Shown here in pieces: positions 11,601 through 22,640 of a stretch of 64,000 bases of DNA. Each line of letters starts with the position of its first letter. Within the stretch, counting starts at the first letter, position 1. The notes under the pieces are model-generated. The model did no database searches, had not been told where the DNA came from, and saw only the letters and a program-made list of their open reading frames with translations. The translations under genes and the position numbers were made by a program. This DNA comes from Asterias rubens (Eukaryota; Echinodermata; Asteroidea; Forcipulatida; Asteriidae), in the NCBI RefSeq assembly GCF_902459465.1, contig NC_047078.1, forward strand, positions 3,333,691-3,397,690. Reading direction: 5' to 3'.

Positions 11601-13840
11601 GCAGTAGCGTAACCAATCCAAACATTTCCATCCGAGGGGGAGTGGGGGATGTGTGGGTCAAGGGCCCTACTTATTTTTATGGGTTTTATTTATTTATTTA
11701 TTTTTTGGGGGGTGGGGCTTTTCAAGAGGGGGGCAAGAGCACAATTTGGGTGGGAGGGACTATCATTTTTGTGCATTTTTTCTATCTCATTGAAGTGGGA
11801 GGCAAGATTCTGAACACGGTACTACAATCCCTCCCCCCTCCTCCTATGGTTACGCCACTGTACCTTACCTTTCATGAAATACCTGGGGACCTGATGTAAG
11901 CTGATCGAGGACTGCTAACGCATCCCATCGCCAGACATCAAAAGCGTCAATACCAGGCTTAAGGCTGCCCTTGGATGCACCACATCCCTGGTAGTCAAAC
12001 CTAAATACATCAAGATACATTTTTATTTGTAAGTACATTTCATCTCCAGGAATTTGTTATACAGTACCTTGGACCAATATCAAAGACCTGGTTTTAGCAC
12101 AAGTTATGTTTACAAGATAAGAATTATGCTAATCAGAATAAGGTTATTATAAGCAAATGTTGCATAATTATATACACACCATCTGAAACTTGTTTCCTGC
12201 TCAGTTTTGGCTTGGCTGAAATTCCTGCTCTTTGAATTGGGCCCTCTTGTTAACCAGCAAATCATTTACTTGTTACATGTATGTACATGTAAAAGCACAC
12301 CTCGTTTTCACCAAAAAACATCAACTATTACAAGAAGTACAATGTCTTCCAATTAAATTGCATACCGCGTCCAAGTTAAATCTCACTTTCAAAGCTCTTC
12401 ATGGCCTATTTCCTCTCTATATTAACTGATTTTCTCCATAATGGCCATGTTCGTCCTCTTCTTTCTCAGCTGGGCCCAATTTCATAGAGCTGCTAAGCAC
12501 AAAAAAATTGCTTAGCATGAAATATCTTCCTTGATAAAAACAGGATTACCAACCAAATTTAGTCCACATGATTTTCAGGACAAGCAAACAACAGCTGAAT
12601 ACCAGTAACAAGCAATATGCAACAAATGGAATTTTAATTGGTAGTCCTGTTTTCATCAAAGAAGAAATTTCATGCTAAGCAAATTTGTGTGCTTAGCAGC
12701 TCTGAAGTTGGGCCCAGGTCAATCCCTACTGACGCACACTACCTATTCCACAAAAAGTAACTTTACCTCATGTACGCTAGGCCTGCTTTTGTACAGAATC
12801 TCTCCAGAGCTACCGCCTTGCCACCATTCATATTCGACATGAAGCCTGGCAAGAATAATACTCCTGGTGTGTTTCCATTAGTTTGTCTGTAAACAAGGAG
12901 AACAGAAGCTTGGAGAAGCGGCGAAATATTATTTGAGGGATTGGTAAGGTTTTAGCCAGAATTTGGTATTAAGCGTTTCAAATTTGTCGGGACTTTAAAA
13001 ACTTGGTGCCCACTGACTTTTAGGACATCCTACCGGACTATCCATCACATCGCGTATTCTTAGATATGACTCTCTGACACTTGTAAGTGACAGATAAAAA
13101 CAGGGTGTCCAAAAGACACTTCTAAAACTATAGATTCATTCCGCTATCGTCTCCATTAAGACGTTAGCGGAACGAACCTCATAGTTCTAGAAGTATCCAA
13201 AAAGACACCCCTGGCTAACACACATGGTGATTGGGGTCTCACATCTCACAATTTTTTTCTTTTTTTTCCTATTTTTTTTTTACGCAAGTCGCCAGACAAC
13301 ACAAGGCCTGAGGCCACTCTAAGGTGTGGGCTACAATTATTTTTTCCAGAGGCCGTTGCCACCTACTCCTAGGGCTGAAACAGGGTTACCCCCTTTCACA
13401 GTCCATACGGAATCTGTAGGATATAGGCTTGGGTATCATCCGTCCGAAGCCTGGCCATTAGAGAAGAAAGCACTGCCTCCAAAACTTTACGGAGCAAGTA
13501 AAATCTGCTGCTGTCCTAATGGGGGTGGGTTGCAATTCTACATGTATGTGTGGTCCCACTGGTCAGTGTTCTAGGGTGCTTATATTTTTGTATAGGGGGC
13601 ATACATCATCCACCCCAACCTGTAAGCCACTGTGTTGCCCCCATCTCTACAGAGGTGTTGTACATTTGGCATGCATGTAGGGCTACTTCCTCCACTGATA
13701 CTACAAGTACTAGTATCTGTTGGCCTTCTGTCTGCCGTGGTTGAAGCCTTCATTGTGTGTTGACCTGAGACTGGTGACATCCTTCTCTGGACTGCTAAAC
13801 CTTTACTTTTATTCCTGCAGAGGTGTAACGCACTCTTCAT
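5660..13840 (-). CDS. ABHD10: ABHD10 serine esterase/depalmitoylase, mitochondrial
   Basis: Five coding exons on the minus strand, all phases consistent: 13840-13620, 12886-12767, 12000-11883, 11035-10892 and 5935-5660; 292 aa (human about 306). It is an alpha/beta hydrolase of the ABHD10 family, known for cleaving acyl-glucuronides and S-palmitoyl groups in mitochondria. Motifs: LPGFMSNMNG (oxyanion region), RFDYQGCG, nucleophile elbow GSSMGG with Ser159, acid Asp242 in HGMQDE, and His272 in SGDHR. The first 70 residues are basic and hydroxylated and diverge from the family, as expected for a transit peptide. The ATG abuts an acceptor (CACGCAG), so a 5' UTR exon lies upstream. The donor of the first exon is GTTGGG, weaker than usual. 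The cap region between LSKKQ and the last exon is about 11 residues shorter than in human, so a small missed exon in the 5-kb last intron is possible. That intron hosts the 2.96-kb transposon. Confidence 0.93.
7802..8143. mobile_element. MITE with GGTATAGACCATGT ends, nested in the 2.96-kb element
   Basis: Inverted termini GGTATAGACCATGT and ACATGGTCTATACC (allowing one or two differences) bound 342 bp. A diverged second copy is at about 38790-39135 and shares GTGACCTTGTACATTC and CCTGCAGGAAGTCCA. Confidence 0.75.
8187..8203. repeat. (CA)n microsatellite
   Basis: A short CA dinucleotide run. Confidence 0.8.
10110..10331. mobile_element. GGGCCCAATTTCAT-family MITE
   Basis: It begins GGGCCCAATTTCATGGCTCTG and ends with its inverse ...CATGAAATTGGGCCC. 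This family recurs at 12472-12715, 15385-15570, 35079-35351, 37150-37331, 37600-37790, 40971-41210 and 51443-51688. The GCTTACxG motifs inside are internal inverted repeats. Confidence 0.85.
10445..10510. repeat. Tandem repeat, 27-bp unit, about 2.5 copies
   Basis: The unit AGGTCAAGACCAGGGGCCACGG is tandemly repeated inside a dispersed repeat. Confidence 0.85.
11008..11295. repeat. 144-bp tandem duplication including the 5' part of an ABHD10 exon
   Basis: Bases 11008-11151 and 11152-11295 are direct copies differing at only about two positions. On the minus strand each copy holds intron sequence, the splice acceptor (CTATGCAG) and the first 28 nt of the exon that encodes ILVGSSMGG. Only the copy at 11008-11035 continues into the full exon (11035-10892). 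The copy at 11152-11179 is an orphan acceptor plus partial exon. Confidence 0.92.
11097..11467. mobile_element. Degraded MITE related to the 31.5-kb foldback
   Basis: TGCGTTCGATTACCTTCCC near 11097 and 11240 and GGGGAAGCTAATCGAACGCA at about 11446-11465 are inverted relatives of each other, and both match the ends of the foldback at 31531-32033. The left end lies within the 144-bp duplication. Confidence 0.6.
12300..12471 (+). mobile_element. LINE reverse-transcriptase C-terminal fragment
   Basis: The translation contains LPIKLHTASKLNLTFKALHG and LFPLYI, matching the conserved 'W-L-P-(V/I)...FK...K-A-L-H-G-L-x-P-x-Y' stretch near the end of non-LTR retrotransposon polyproteins. It is truncated and interrupted by a stop, and is followed directly by a GGGCCCAATTTCAT MITE. 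Confidence 0.65.
12472..12715. mobile_element. GGGCCCAATTTCAT-family MITE
   Basis: It starts GGGCCCAATTTCATAGAGC and ends ...AAGTTGGGCCC, with GCTTAGCA inverted repeats inside. It lies in ABHD10 intron 2. Confidence 0.85.
13020..13220. repeat. Imperfect inverted repeat in ABHD10 intron 1
   Basis: Arms about 13116-13195 pair around TTCCGCTA(T/A)CGTCT, and GGTGTCCAAAAGACAC and AAAAAGACACCCC lie outside them. It is probably another MITE. I found no second copy to confirm it. Confidence 0.4.
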
Positions 13841-13908
13841 CTGCGTGAAAAACAAGAAAAGTAAATGATGCTCATCTGTGTTATTAATTTTTATTGGTAC
13901 TTAACAAT

Positions 13909-14297
13909 TAAAGGGAAGGTACACCTTTGGTAATTACTTAAAACAAATATTAACTTACAAACTGACTTGGTAACGAGCATTGGAGAGCTGTTGATCATTG
14001 TTGATAGTATACAACATTGTGGGAAAAAACTCCCTCTGAAGTAATGTAGTTTTTGAGAAAGAGGTATTTTCTCACTAAAATAATAAAAGACTTACTACTC
14101 CAGCTAGAAGTCTTTTATTCCTATCTGAAAGCACACAAATTCGTCCAATAAGGGTGTTTTTCTTTCATAATTTTCTCGCAACTTTGATGACCGATTGAGC
14201 CCAAATTTTCACAGGCTTGTTATTTTATGCTTATGATGGGATACGCCTAGTGGAAACACTGGTCTTTGACAATTACTAAACGTGTACAGTGCCTTTA
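13909..14297. mobile_element. GGTACAC-subfamily MITE
   Basis: It is related to the GGCAGTGGACAC family: it starts AAAGGGAAGGTACACCTTTGG and ends CGTGTACAGTGCCTTTAAG. The interior shares AACTCCCTCTGAAGTAA and TTGAGAAAGAGGTA with the main family. A similar subfamily copy is at about 57990-58350. Confidence 0.8.
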
Positions 14298-14466
14298 AGT
14301 AAAACTACTGAAAAAAGTACAATTCATCATGTTCATCGGCTTTACTTATTAGGAATAGTCTACCGATGTACAACTTCAAGTTAAAATTGTATGGGCCTGG
14401 CTGGAGGCGAAGCATTTCAAAACACATTTGTAACTTAGTGGATTTCTTGGTCAGGCGTGTTAACGG

Positions 14467-14610
14467 AAAAGTTTCCGTATGGTGCCACCATACCATTTTC
14501 ATTCCATATGAAATAATATAGTATCTAATTTACCTCAATGAGATATACTTTTTTGTAAAAATTAGTGAAAAAGTGGTGGCGCCATACCATACGGAATGTT
14601 ATCCGGATTT
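14467..14610. mobile_element. MITE with CCGTATGGxGCCACCA ends
   Basis: The inverted ends are AGTTTCCGTATGGTGCCACC and GGTGGCGCCATACCATACGG around an A+T-rich centre with TAGATACTATATT-type sequence. Sister copies are at 15005-15143 and 56445-56575. Confidence 0.8.
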
Positions 14611-15004
14611 TCTTAATCAACGTACAAAAGAGGAACATAAAACGTCTTTACTTTTAAAGTTAAACTTATATTTGTTTGACTTTGATTGCCTTTTTTGTGT
14701 TTTGTTTTCCTTCTTCTGGTAATTAAAATATATGAGTTATTACACAATTTATTTAAATTATTATTTTAAAATTGTTTTTAACGACGGACCCTTCCTCTCA
14801 ATTTCCGGGTATTTTGGTTGATATTCTCTGTTTAGTTTGACCTTCAGCAGACAGACAGACAGAGTGATGCAATAGTTTCATTATTGATTGTTGTCACGAT
14901 TCATGTTAAGACTCAAGTCAAAGTCAAAATGTCATTGTTTGTTGTCAAGATTTTTAACATTTCTATTTTTTATGAATCTCTGTATTTTAAACTCAATTGA
15001 GCTT

Positions 15005-15143
15005 GTCTGGATAACTTTCCGTATGGCACCACCACTTTTTCACTCATTTTTACAAAAAGGGATATATCAATCAGGTAAATTAGATACTATATTATTTCAT
15101 TTCGAATGAAAAAGTGGTGGCGCCATACGGAAACTTTTCCCTA
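15005..15143. mobile_element. MITE with CCGTATGGxGCCACCA ends
   Basis: The left end is TAACTTTCCGTATGGCACCACC and the right end GGTGGCGCCATACGGAAAC. It is closely similar to the 56.5-kb copy, including the GGGATAT and TAAATTAGATACTATATT core. Confidence 0.85.
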
Positions 15144-16239
15144 AATGATGTAACTTACTTTGAAAAGTTCAGAGTTTACGGGAACTTACAGTCAACACAA
15201 AATACAAAAGTTTTTTTTTGCAGGTTGAAACATCACAACACCATGATCTTGATTGAGTGGATCGAAGTTATGCGCTAAATAGCGCCACCAATTGTTGATA
15301 GTTGGACATTGAATGCTTTGAATTATTATTCGCTCGGTCCCGAGGTCCCGCCGCGGCGCGCCGCCCGCCAGCCTTTTATGATAGGGCCGGAATTTCATAA
15401 AGCCTGTAAGCACAGAAACTTGATAAGCAAAGAAAAGTGTTGTTCAACATGATAAACACGTTACCAGCCAAAACTACTGTTGCAACTGGTGCCCCAGTCA
15501 ATGTTTGCTTAGCAAAGCTTAGCAAAAATTGCTAAGCATTATTTTCTGCAGCTAAGTTACGAGGCCCAGCCCTCCAAGGCTACTTGTTTTTCATAACCAT
15601 TGATGTCATCATACAATGATTTCATTTGATAAACGTGCAGTGACGAGACGTTAGCTCATCTGAGTTTTGGTTGGTCTGATCTGAGTAGGAGGCTGACGAA
15701 CATCACCTCGGACCACGTCACCCGGGGACCAACCAAAACGCAAAGCTTACTTTTGGACGTCGTCTGTGTATTATATAGAGTACCATGTAGGATTTAAATG
15801 CGTGCGTACCTCTCCATGTGATGGTGAGGTGACAACAAAAATAATGTGAGTGTGAACTCCGTCCGGGCATGGTCCGGGCGAGCTGATCGAAGTTTGACGT
15901 CATGAGATGTTCAGGCTCCCCGAGCCTCGAAGTGTGCGACGTCAGGATATTCAGCTAGCTCGGGTCCCATAATATCTGAAAGTGGGGTTCGCACCTCCGA
16001 AACTGGGACCTGTACCATCATTCGGGGGGGGGGGGGGGAGGACCATGGCCAAAAATAATGATTCCGCATTGAGATTATGCGTATAGGCACTGTTGTCGAT
16101 AATACTTACATTTGAAATTGAAATTAACTTTAAATTATTTTTGTATTTCAAATGTTGTCCTTCTTTCCTCTCTTTAGGCCTATTGTGAACGTTTTCTTCT
16201 TCATAGAGCCTAGGTCAAATTAAACATACAGTCAAAGGG

Positions 16240-17090
16240 CGCAGCAGGTGGAACGCAAAAAGGCCGAGTGTCTGATGCCATCACCCCCCCCCCCTCCTCG
16301 TACCCCTCTAAAAAACAGCAGCAGGGACCCTAAACAATAATCAGACAAATTATTTCTTGAGAGAGGCTAAGTTTACCCGTCGCCAACTACTCATACTTTG
16401 AAGACAGTGGACACTATTGGTAAATTGTCAAAGACTAGCCTTCACAGTTGGTGTATCTCAACATATACATAAACTAACAAACCTGTGAAAATTTGAGCTC
16501 AATCGGTAACCGAACTTGCGAGATAATAATGAAATAAAAAAACCTTGTCACAAGTTGTGTGCTTTCAGATGCTTGATTTCGAGACCTCAAGTTCTTTTCT
16601 AAATCTGAGGTTTTGAAATAAAGTTCGTGGAAGCTTACTTCTTTCTCGAAAACTATGGCATTTCAGAGGGAGCCGTTTCTCACAATGTTTTATACTATCA
16701 ACCCTCTCCCCATTATTCGTCACCAAGAAAGGTTTTATGCTTTTAATTATTTTGAGCAATTACCAGTGTCCACTGCCTTTAAGTGCATGCAACTTAAAGG
16801 TGATGACATTAGTCTTCTGGTTTTTGTTTAACTGTTTATTCTGTTTTAAAGGCCGAGTAACTGCTGACCCCCCCTCTCAGCCGCCCCCACTATCTCTCTC
16901 TCCTCGCTCCACTAAAAAAGACAGTAGTAAGACGCCTAAAAAAAAAAAAAAAAATCAGACAAATTAATTTCTTAAGAGAGTAGAACTTTCGAGTCAGTTT
17001 ACCAGTCGCCGACTACCTTAAGGCGCATGCAACCTAAAGGTGACAACATTATTTTTCTAGATTTTGTTTCAAAAAATTACTTTTTATTTT
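16240..17090. repeat. Local direct duplication
   Basis: Two diverged copies of a segment with 'AAAGGCCGAGT...CCCCC...CCTC...CTAAAAAA...ATCAGACAAATTA' occur at about 16258-16400 and about 16850-17030. Each is followed by CATGCAACxTAAAGGTGA.GACATT (about 16787 and 17026). The MITE at 16400-16783 lies between. Confidence 0.55.
16400..16783. mobile_element. GGCAGTGGACAC-family MITE (reverse orientation)
   Basis: It runs from GACAGTGGACACTATTGG to CAGTGTCCACTGCCTTTAAG, with the conserved core GGGAGCCGTTTCTCACAATG. It lies inside a locally duplicated segment: CAGACAAATTAxTTCTT.AGAGAG occurs at about 16340 and about 16955. Confidence 0.85.
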
Positions 17091-17465
17091 ATTTTAAAAC
17101 GATGTGATGTCATCGTAACTTTATTAATCCCGACAGATTTTATGCCACTCGATAAATCAATCTTTCTGATGACTTCGCAGAAAATTGAGGTGTCAAAAGT
17201 AGACCGTTGGTGTTTCTGTCCATCAACAGGGTGTTTGTTTGTTTGTCAAAGGACTTGCATTTGCCTGTGTGTTCTTCATGAGGATGAGTGACTGACAAAC
17301 AGTGCTATAGCCTGTAGACACAGCCGGGCAACCGTTTCGAAAACTTGGCGTGGGAATTATTACAACCCATCTCGCCCATAAGCATGGTGCCTTTTGAAGA
17401 GTGATGTTAGTAAAATTCAAAGAAACTTGAAAGTAAACACCCAGCAACCATTAATAACTGTATAT

Positions 17466-17891
17466 AGAAAGGTTTGCGGTAACACCATGTAATGACTATA
17501 ATAATAATAAACTACAGCATTTATAAGGCGCACTTTACTGAAAAGGAGAAACATTCAAAGGCGCCGGTCAAGTTTTTTCAAGATGTTGGAAAGCAAGCAA
17601 GAATAAGTGTGTTTTGAGTTTCTGCTGGAAGAGAGTGATGTTGTGTATTTGTCTGAGGTAATCCGGAAGTGAGTTCCAGAGTCTTGGTGCTATGTTGGAG
17701 TAAGCCCTGTCCCCATAACTGACCAGTCGAGTTTGAGGAACATGGAGCGTATTTCTGATAGATCTTAGACCTGGTCTTAGACCTATATCTCTAATGGGTT
17801 GGGGGTGGTTCTGAAAGGAACCGTTGGTTATTTTCAGAACCACCCCGCTCATTAGAGATAGTCACTACATGGTGTTACCGCAAACCTTTCT
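17466..17891. mobile_element. TIR element with AGAAAGGTTTGCGGTAACACC ends
   Basis: About 34 bp of inverted terminal repeat bounds 426 bp. A family member is at about 60715-60868 (ends AGAGTTTGCGGTAACACCAT), and a half copy lies near 25510. A LINE tail sits inside this one. Confidence 0.82.
17540..17800 (-). mobile_element. LINE 3' fragment inside the TIR element
   Basis: The minus-strand frame contains TRLVSYGDRAYSNIAPRLWN and SLPDYLRQI...LKTHLF, the standard C-terminal motif of non-LTR retrotransposon polyproteins. A 3' tail of ATT repeats lies at about 17500-17517. Only the end of the element is present. Confidence 0.8.
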
Positions 17892-18246
17892 AATTTATAT
17901 CGTATTTCCACCATGCAAAGTTTCAAATCCTACTCATTAATAACTGGTTTGGATAGGAATTTGCAAATGAATCCAACGCTCGAATGGATGGCCACAATTT
18001 GAAACCGGAAGGTTTGGTTTTGGATAATTATTAATTAAATTCCTGTCATGTGATTATGGTAAAATGTTAGGGGCACATACGAAAAACTTCATTAATTTCT
18101 GTCTTCCACCACTTGCAAATGTGATCATTATGGCGGACAATTCTTTTAAGAGTGAAATACGGGTTCTTTCACTCGACAAGTCTATTGAGACAAAAGAGTG
18201 AAACGCAGTACACACACATTCACAAAAAAATCACAATTCTTAATAA

Positions 18247-18495
18247 AGGAACACGTTGCCTTGGATCGGTCGAGTTGGTCTTTGAAAAGCGTCTGTAACC
18301 GTTTTTTTTATAAAATGCATAAATGGCTATATAGAAAGATGTTGTAAAAGTAGAATACAATGATCCACACAAACATGCCTCGATATTGCACGGTTTCCTT
18401 TTACCTCGTCGACTAACACGGTCGGCCATTAATATGGGAGTCAAATTTTTGACTCCCATTTATGGCCGACCGTGTTAGTTCGCACAGTGTTCCTT
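18247..18495. mobile_element. Palindromic MITE, partial second copy of the 3287-3644 element
   Basis: It begins AAAGGAACACGTTGCCTTGG exactly like the first copy and contains the same ATCCACACAAA and GACTCCCAT hairpin. The right arm is shortened and ends GTTCCTTTAAGG. Confidence 0.8.
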
Positions 18496-18499
18496 TAAG

Positions 18500-19297
18500 G
18501 ACACTTAAGTTACCCCCATCCCGGACAACTTAAACTGGTTAGCTTTGATATCTGGATGGTAAACGAAAACTTAATTATTGGTATAGTACATTAATTAGTT
18601 CTCAACTAATAAGTATACTTTGGGGATATGCTACAGCTTGGGTGTTGAATGCAGGGTAATTAAAAAATACCTTAACTTACAATAATGCTCTTACTTGCTA
18701 ACCATTTTTGTGTTACACCTTCTAAACGTAGGGCCTCTACACTCTGCTTACTCAAAGATCTTAGATCAACAGTCTGTTCCGATATTCATAAAAGTGTTTT
18801 TCAAGATATTGACAACGTATACTGCCCCAAGCCTTCTTTTGTGATGGGCTTTTCGGGTCCCCATGATTATGGTAAGCTTGGTGCACGTATTAATAGACAC
18901 ATTATCACCAAGCAAGGGGAATGTTTATGGCTGAACCTTATTTTTTAGAAGTTGAGATGGTTTGGAGGGGAGTAAATCTGAGTATAAGTCTGGGTAGCCT
19001 ACAGTGTACCTAGTCCACGGGAAAGAACAGCTACAGTGTACCTAGTCCCCGAGGAAAGAACGTGAATGCATTGGTCACACCTTGTCATCATCAGATAAAA
19101 CCATTTCCGAGTGTTTTTCTTTTCCCAAGGACAAGTGTCTCAGCCAAAAGCAAATAGTGCATGTCTCTCGTTTGGTCAATTGGGGCGTCCGCCGTCCCGT
19201 GGGGGTCCGAGAAGCGAACTCTCTCCAAGCCCCTTCTGCTCAAGGCACAACTTCATAGAGCTGCTTATACGCAGAAAATGTTGTTTAACAATCTGTT
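18500..19297. other. No gene seen
   Basis: The stretch is A+T-rich. A short open frame at 18685-18948 has no recognisable domain and no splice support. AGTGTACCTAGTCC is repeated twice near 19000-19050. Confidence 0.4.
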
Positions 19298-19672
19298 AAA
19301 GGCAGTGGACACTATTGGTAACAACTCAAAATATTTATTAGCATAAAACCTCATTTGGTAATGGGGAGAGGTTGGTAGTTTAAAACATTCTGTGAGAAAT
19401 GGCTCCCTCTGGAGCGGAGTAGTTTTCGAGAAAGAAGTAATTTTCCACGAATTTGATTTCGAGACCACAGATTTAGAATTTTGAGGTCTCAAAAATCTTA
19501 ACGCACACAACTTCGTGTGAAAAAGGTGTTTGTTTCTTTCATTATTATCTCGCAACTTCGACGACCCGTTGAGCTCAAATTTTCACAGGTTTGTTATTTT
19601 ATGCATCTGTGGAGATACACCAAGTGAGAAGACTTGTCTTTGACAATTTATTACCAATAATGTCCAATTTTT
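19298..19672. mobile_element. GGCAGTGGACAC-family MITE
   Basis: It begins TTAAAGGCAGTGGACACTAT. The right end is decayed to AATGTCCAATTTTTTTAAG. Confidence 0.85.
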
Positions 19673-19779
19673 TTAAGCATAAACAAAAAGGATACCAGTC
19701 CGACATAATTAATTTGTACATCTGACGTCATGGTAGTTTCTGGTATTCTGGTAATCAGAGTTATGTTACGTGCTTCTCT

Positions 19780-20104
19780 ATGAAATTGGGCCCAGAGCGG
19801 TTATCGTTATTTAGCTCATGTTCCATGCTTCTCCTCATTGAACCCAAGTCTCGACACTCATGGGGTGACAGGTCTTTTTCTTCAGCTGCGCCACACATCT
19901 GGAACTCTCTACCACTTAATCTTAATAGATCTTGTCTTTGTACCGCAAAATTCAAATCTCTTCTCAAAACTTATCTTACGTCACAGGTTTTCAAGGACTA
20001 GTTTTGTTGTGTCTGTTTTTCTTTGTTTTGTTGTTGGTTTTTACTGCGCCTTGAACACCCATACAGCAGGGTGGATAGGTGCGCATTACAAGTCTTATTA
20101 TTAT
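19780..20104 (+). mobile_element. LINE 3' end
   Basis: The frame encodes SRHSWGDRSFSSAAPHIWNS and LPLNL...KFKSLLKTYL, the non-LTR retrotransposon C-terminus. It is followed by a 3' UTR with TGCGCCTTGAACACC and AGCAGGGTGGATAGGTGCGC, then a TTA repeat tail. The same tail type, inverted, occurs at 43555-43640 and 48329-48625. Confidence 0.85.
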
Positions 20105-20109
20105 ATAAT

Positions 20110-20555
20110 GTTTATATGTTATGTTCGTTAGCTCATGCATGCTACTTCTTTTAAAAGTACTCGAATATTATAGTCGGTCCATCTTGCTTTCGGCCTTCCT
20201 CTTCCAAAGCGACCAGCAACACGTCTAGTAACAATTCCGTTTTACCCAAAGTCCCATTCCTTTGCATCATTTTCAAACTAATAAAACTGCTTCCCTTTTT
20301 TAAATGGAAAAAAAACCCAAAACGGGAATATTATTATATATAATGAATAACTACCGCGAAAGTCCGGTGCAGTGGCAATCCCTCGGTGCGTGTTCTCCCA
20401 TTCCAGTCGGAGTCACTTGGAATAGATAGCGGATCTAGATGAGGCTGTCCAAGCCAGTAGCCACGAACACCTTGACAGAAGGCTGTAACAATAATTGTCA
20501 TTATTATTATAACCTGTCCCAAGAGAGCTCGCGAACCATACCGTGAAACTAAACA
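20110..20555. other. No gene seen
   Basis: No coding exon or clear repeat is recognised in this A+T-rich stretch. Confidence 0.4.
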
Positions 20556-20559
20556 TGAT

Positions 20560-20955
20560 TAAAGGCAGTGGACACTATTGGTAATTACTCAAAATAATTA
20601 TTAGCATAAAACCTTACTTGGTAACGAGTAATAGGGAGATGTTGGTAGTATAAAACATTGTGAGAAACGGCTCCCTCTGAAGTGGAGTTGTTTTCGAGAA
20701 AGAAGTAATTTTCCACGATTTTGATTTCGAGACCTCAAGTTTAGAATTTGAGGTCTCGAAATCAAGCGTAATATGAAAGCACACAACTTCGAGTATGACA
20801 AGGGTGTTTTTTCTTTCATATAGTTATCTCGCAACTCCGACGACCAATCGAGCTCACATTATCACAGGATGGTTATTTTATGCATATGTTGAGATACTTC
20901 AAGTGAGAAGACTGGTCTTTGACATTTTACCAATAGAGTCCACTGGCTTTTTTAA
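20560..20955. mobile_element. GGCAGTGGACAC-family MITE
   Basis: It runs from TTAAAGGCAGTGGACACTAT to AATAGAGTCCACTGGCTTTT. The core GAAACGGCTCCCTCTGAAG is intact. Confidence 0.88.
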
Positions 20956-21360
20956 TACAGTTAATAGTAATAACTATTAATAATTATCTCATGTTACTGT
21001 GTTACTTGGGTAATTTCAACATTATGTGTTTTTTGTAATGAATTACAGCATTGAAATAAAAAAATGTTACTGCATTGAATAAGAACAAGTTCTTAAAGCG
21101 CACTTCACAACCGCCTCCATGTGCTTAAAGTGCCCCGAGGGTGGGTTTCACAAAATTAATAGTTAAGACTTGAATCCGTTAAGACTCAAGTTATGTGTCT
21201 AAATACAATTGTCTATTAAAATGGTCAAGGTGTTACTCAAATGTCTACAAAGCCCAGCCTGGGAAACCACAAGCAACTCAAGGCTGGCAGTTGGGTTAAA
21301 TAGGTTACCGATGGGATCGTCGTGGGTGATATTGTGTCCTTCTTTCCTAACCCGAAAGCA

Positions 21361-21690
21361 CGACCCTTATGGCCCTAGTTACTGCTGGTATCAAAATAAT
21401 TACAGAAATCACCACATTGCCATGACACGTCCGCAAAATATACCACCAAACATTATTTGTACTCGTTGTTTGAACTAAGTCTTCGAATCTCAAACTAATT
21501 CTACAACCCCAAAGTAAGTCTTTAAAATCTCAACTGAACTTAAGACAGCTATATGAAAAACAAGAATAACACCTTGTGCAAACACTTTGCAATAGCCTTG
21601 TACAAACATTTTGCAATAGCCTTGTACAAACCTTTCTATGGGTCTCATAATAACATTCATAAACTTTAATAACTGTCTTAAAGGCACTGA
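21361..21690. repeat. Triplicated segment, copy 1
   Basis: It shares GGCCCTAGTTACTG, TGGTATCAAAATAATTAC, CCATGACACGTCCGC, TTGTACTCGTTGTTTGAAC and AACACCTTGTGCAAACACTT with copies at about 23190-23410 and 24897-25095. Local 24-bp reiterations (AATAGCCTTGTACAAAC) occur at its end. Confidence 0.85.
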
Positions 21691-21751
21691 CGTAGTTACT
21701 AAAAATAATTGTGAGCAAGAAAACTTTTGTTTTGAGTAGTATCCAGTGCCT

Positions 21752-22140
21752 TTTAAAGGCAGTGGACACTATTGGTAATCACTCAAAATAATTATCATCA
21801 TAAAACCTTTCTTGGTTACGAGTAATGGGGAGAGGTTGATGGTATAAAACATTGTGAGAAACAGCTCCCTCTGACGTGGCGTAGTTTTCGAGAAAGAAGT
21901 AATTTTCCACGAATTTGATTTCGAGACCTCAGATTTAGAATTTGAGGTCTCGAAATCAAGCATCAGAAAACACACAACTTCGTGTGACAAGGGTGTTTTT
22001 TTCTTTCATTATTATCTCGCAAATTCGACGACCGATTGAGCTAAAATTTCCATAGGTTTGTTATTTTATGCATATGTTGAGATACACCAACTGTGAAGAC
22101 AAGTCTTTGACAATTACCAATAGTGTCCACTGTCTTTAAA
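21752..22140. mobile_element. GGCAGTGGACAC-family MITE
   Basis: This full-length copy runs TTAAAGGCAGTGGACACTAT ... AGTGTCCACTGTCTTTAAA. Confidence 0.9.
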
Positions 22141-22142
22141 GA

Positions 22143-22520
22143 GTTAAAGACATTGGACACCTTGGTAGATGCAAAGACCAGTTTCTCAATTGGTGTATCT
22201 CAACATAATTATACACAAAGTAACAAACCATGTACAAATTTGAACTAAAATGGTCGTTGAAGTTGCGGGATAATAATGGTAGAAAAACATTATTCACACG
22301 TCAAGTCGTGTGCTTTCAGTTGCTTGAATTCGAGACTCGAATACAATTCAAATGTTTCAGTGAAAACTGTCTTCTGTCTAACAAAAAACTACATTACTTG
22401 AGCCATTTCTCAAAATGTTTTATCAACAGCTCTCCATTGCTTGTTACCAAGTTAGTTTTTATGCTAACAATTCTTTTCATTATAATAGTAATTACCAATA
22501 GTGACCATGTGCCTGGAGGA
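22143..22520. mobile_element. Diverged GGCAGTGGACAC-family MITE, reverse
   Basis: It starts TTAAAGACATTGGACACCTT directly after the previous copy. Its right end is ACCAATAGTGACCATGTGCC. Confidence 0.75.
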
Positions 22521-22640
22521 CTGAAGCTGTTTTTATGCATCTGAAACCCTCACAAATTTGTGCAACAACGGTTTTTTATGATCCTTTTTTTGGGGGGGGG
22601 GAACCAAGTGAGCAAGTGAGAATACAGGAGCAATAAGCGA

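Larger units (their letters stand above)
13841..16400. other. Region upstream of the ABHD10 coding start
   Basis: No protein-coding exon is supported. A CG-rich patch near 15340-15375 (CCGCCGCGGCGCGCCGCCCGCC) is a reasonable place for the ABHD10 promoter or untranslated first exon, because the ATG exon begins at an acceptor. The rest is MITEs (13909-14297, 14467-14610, 15005-15143, about 15385-15570), a poly-G run at 16024-16038 and plain A+T-rich DNA. Confidence 0.45.

Noticed and set aside
18685-18948. 87-residue open frame
   Set aside because: No recognisable domain, no flanking splice sites or repeats; expected by chance in DNA of this length.
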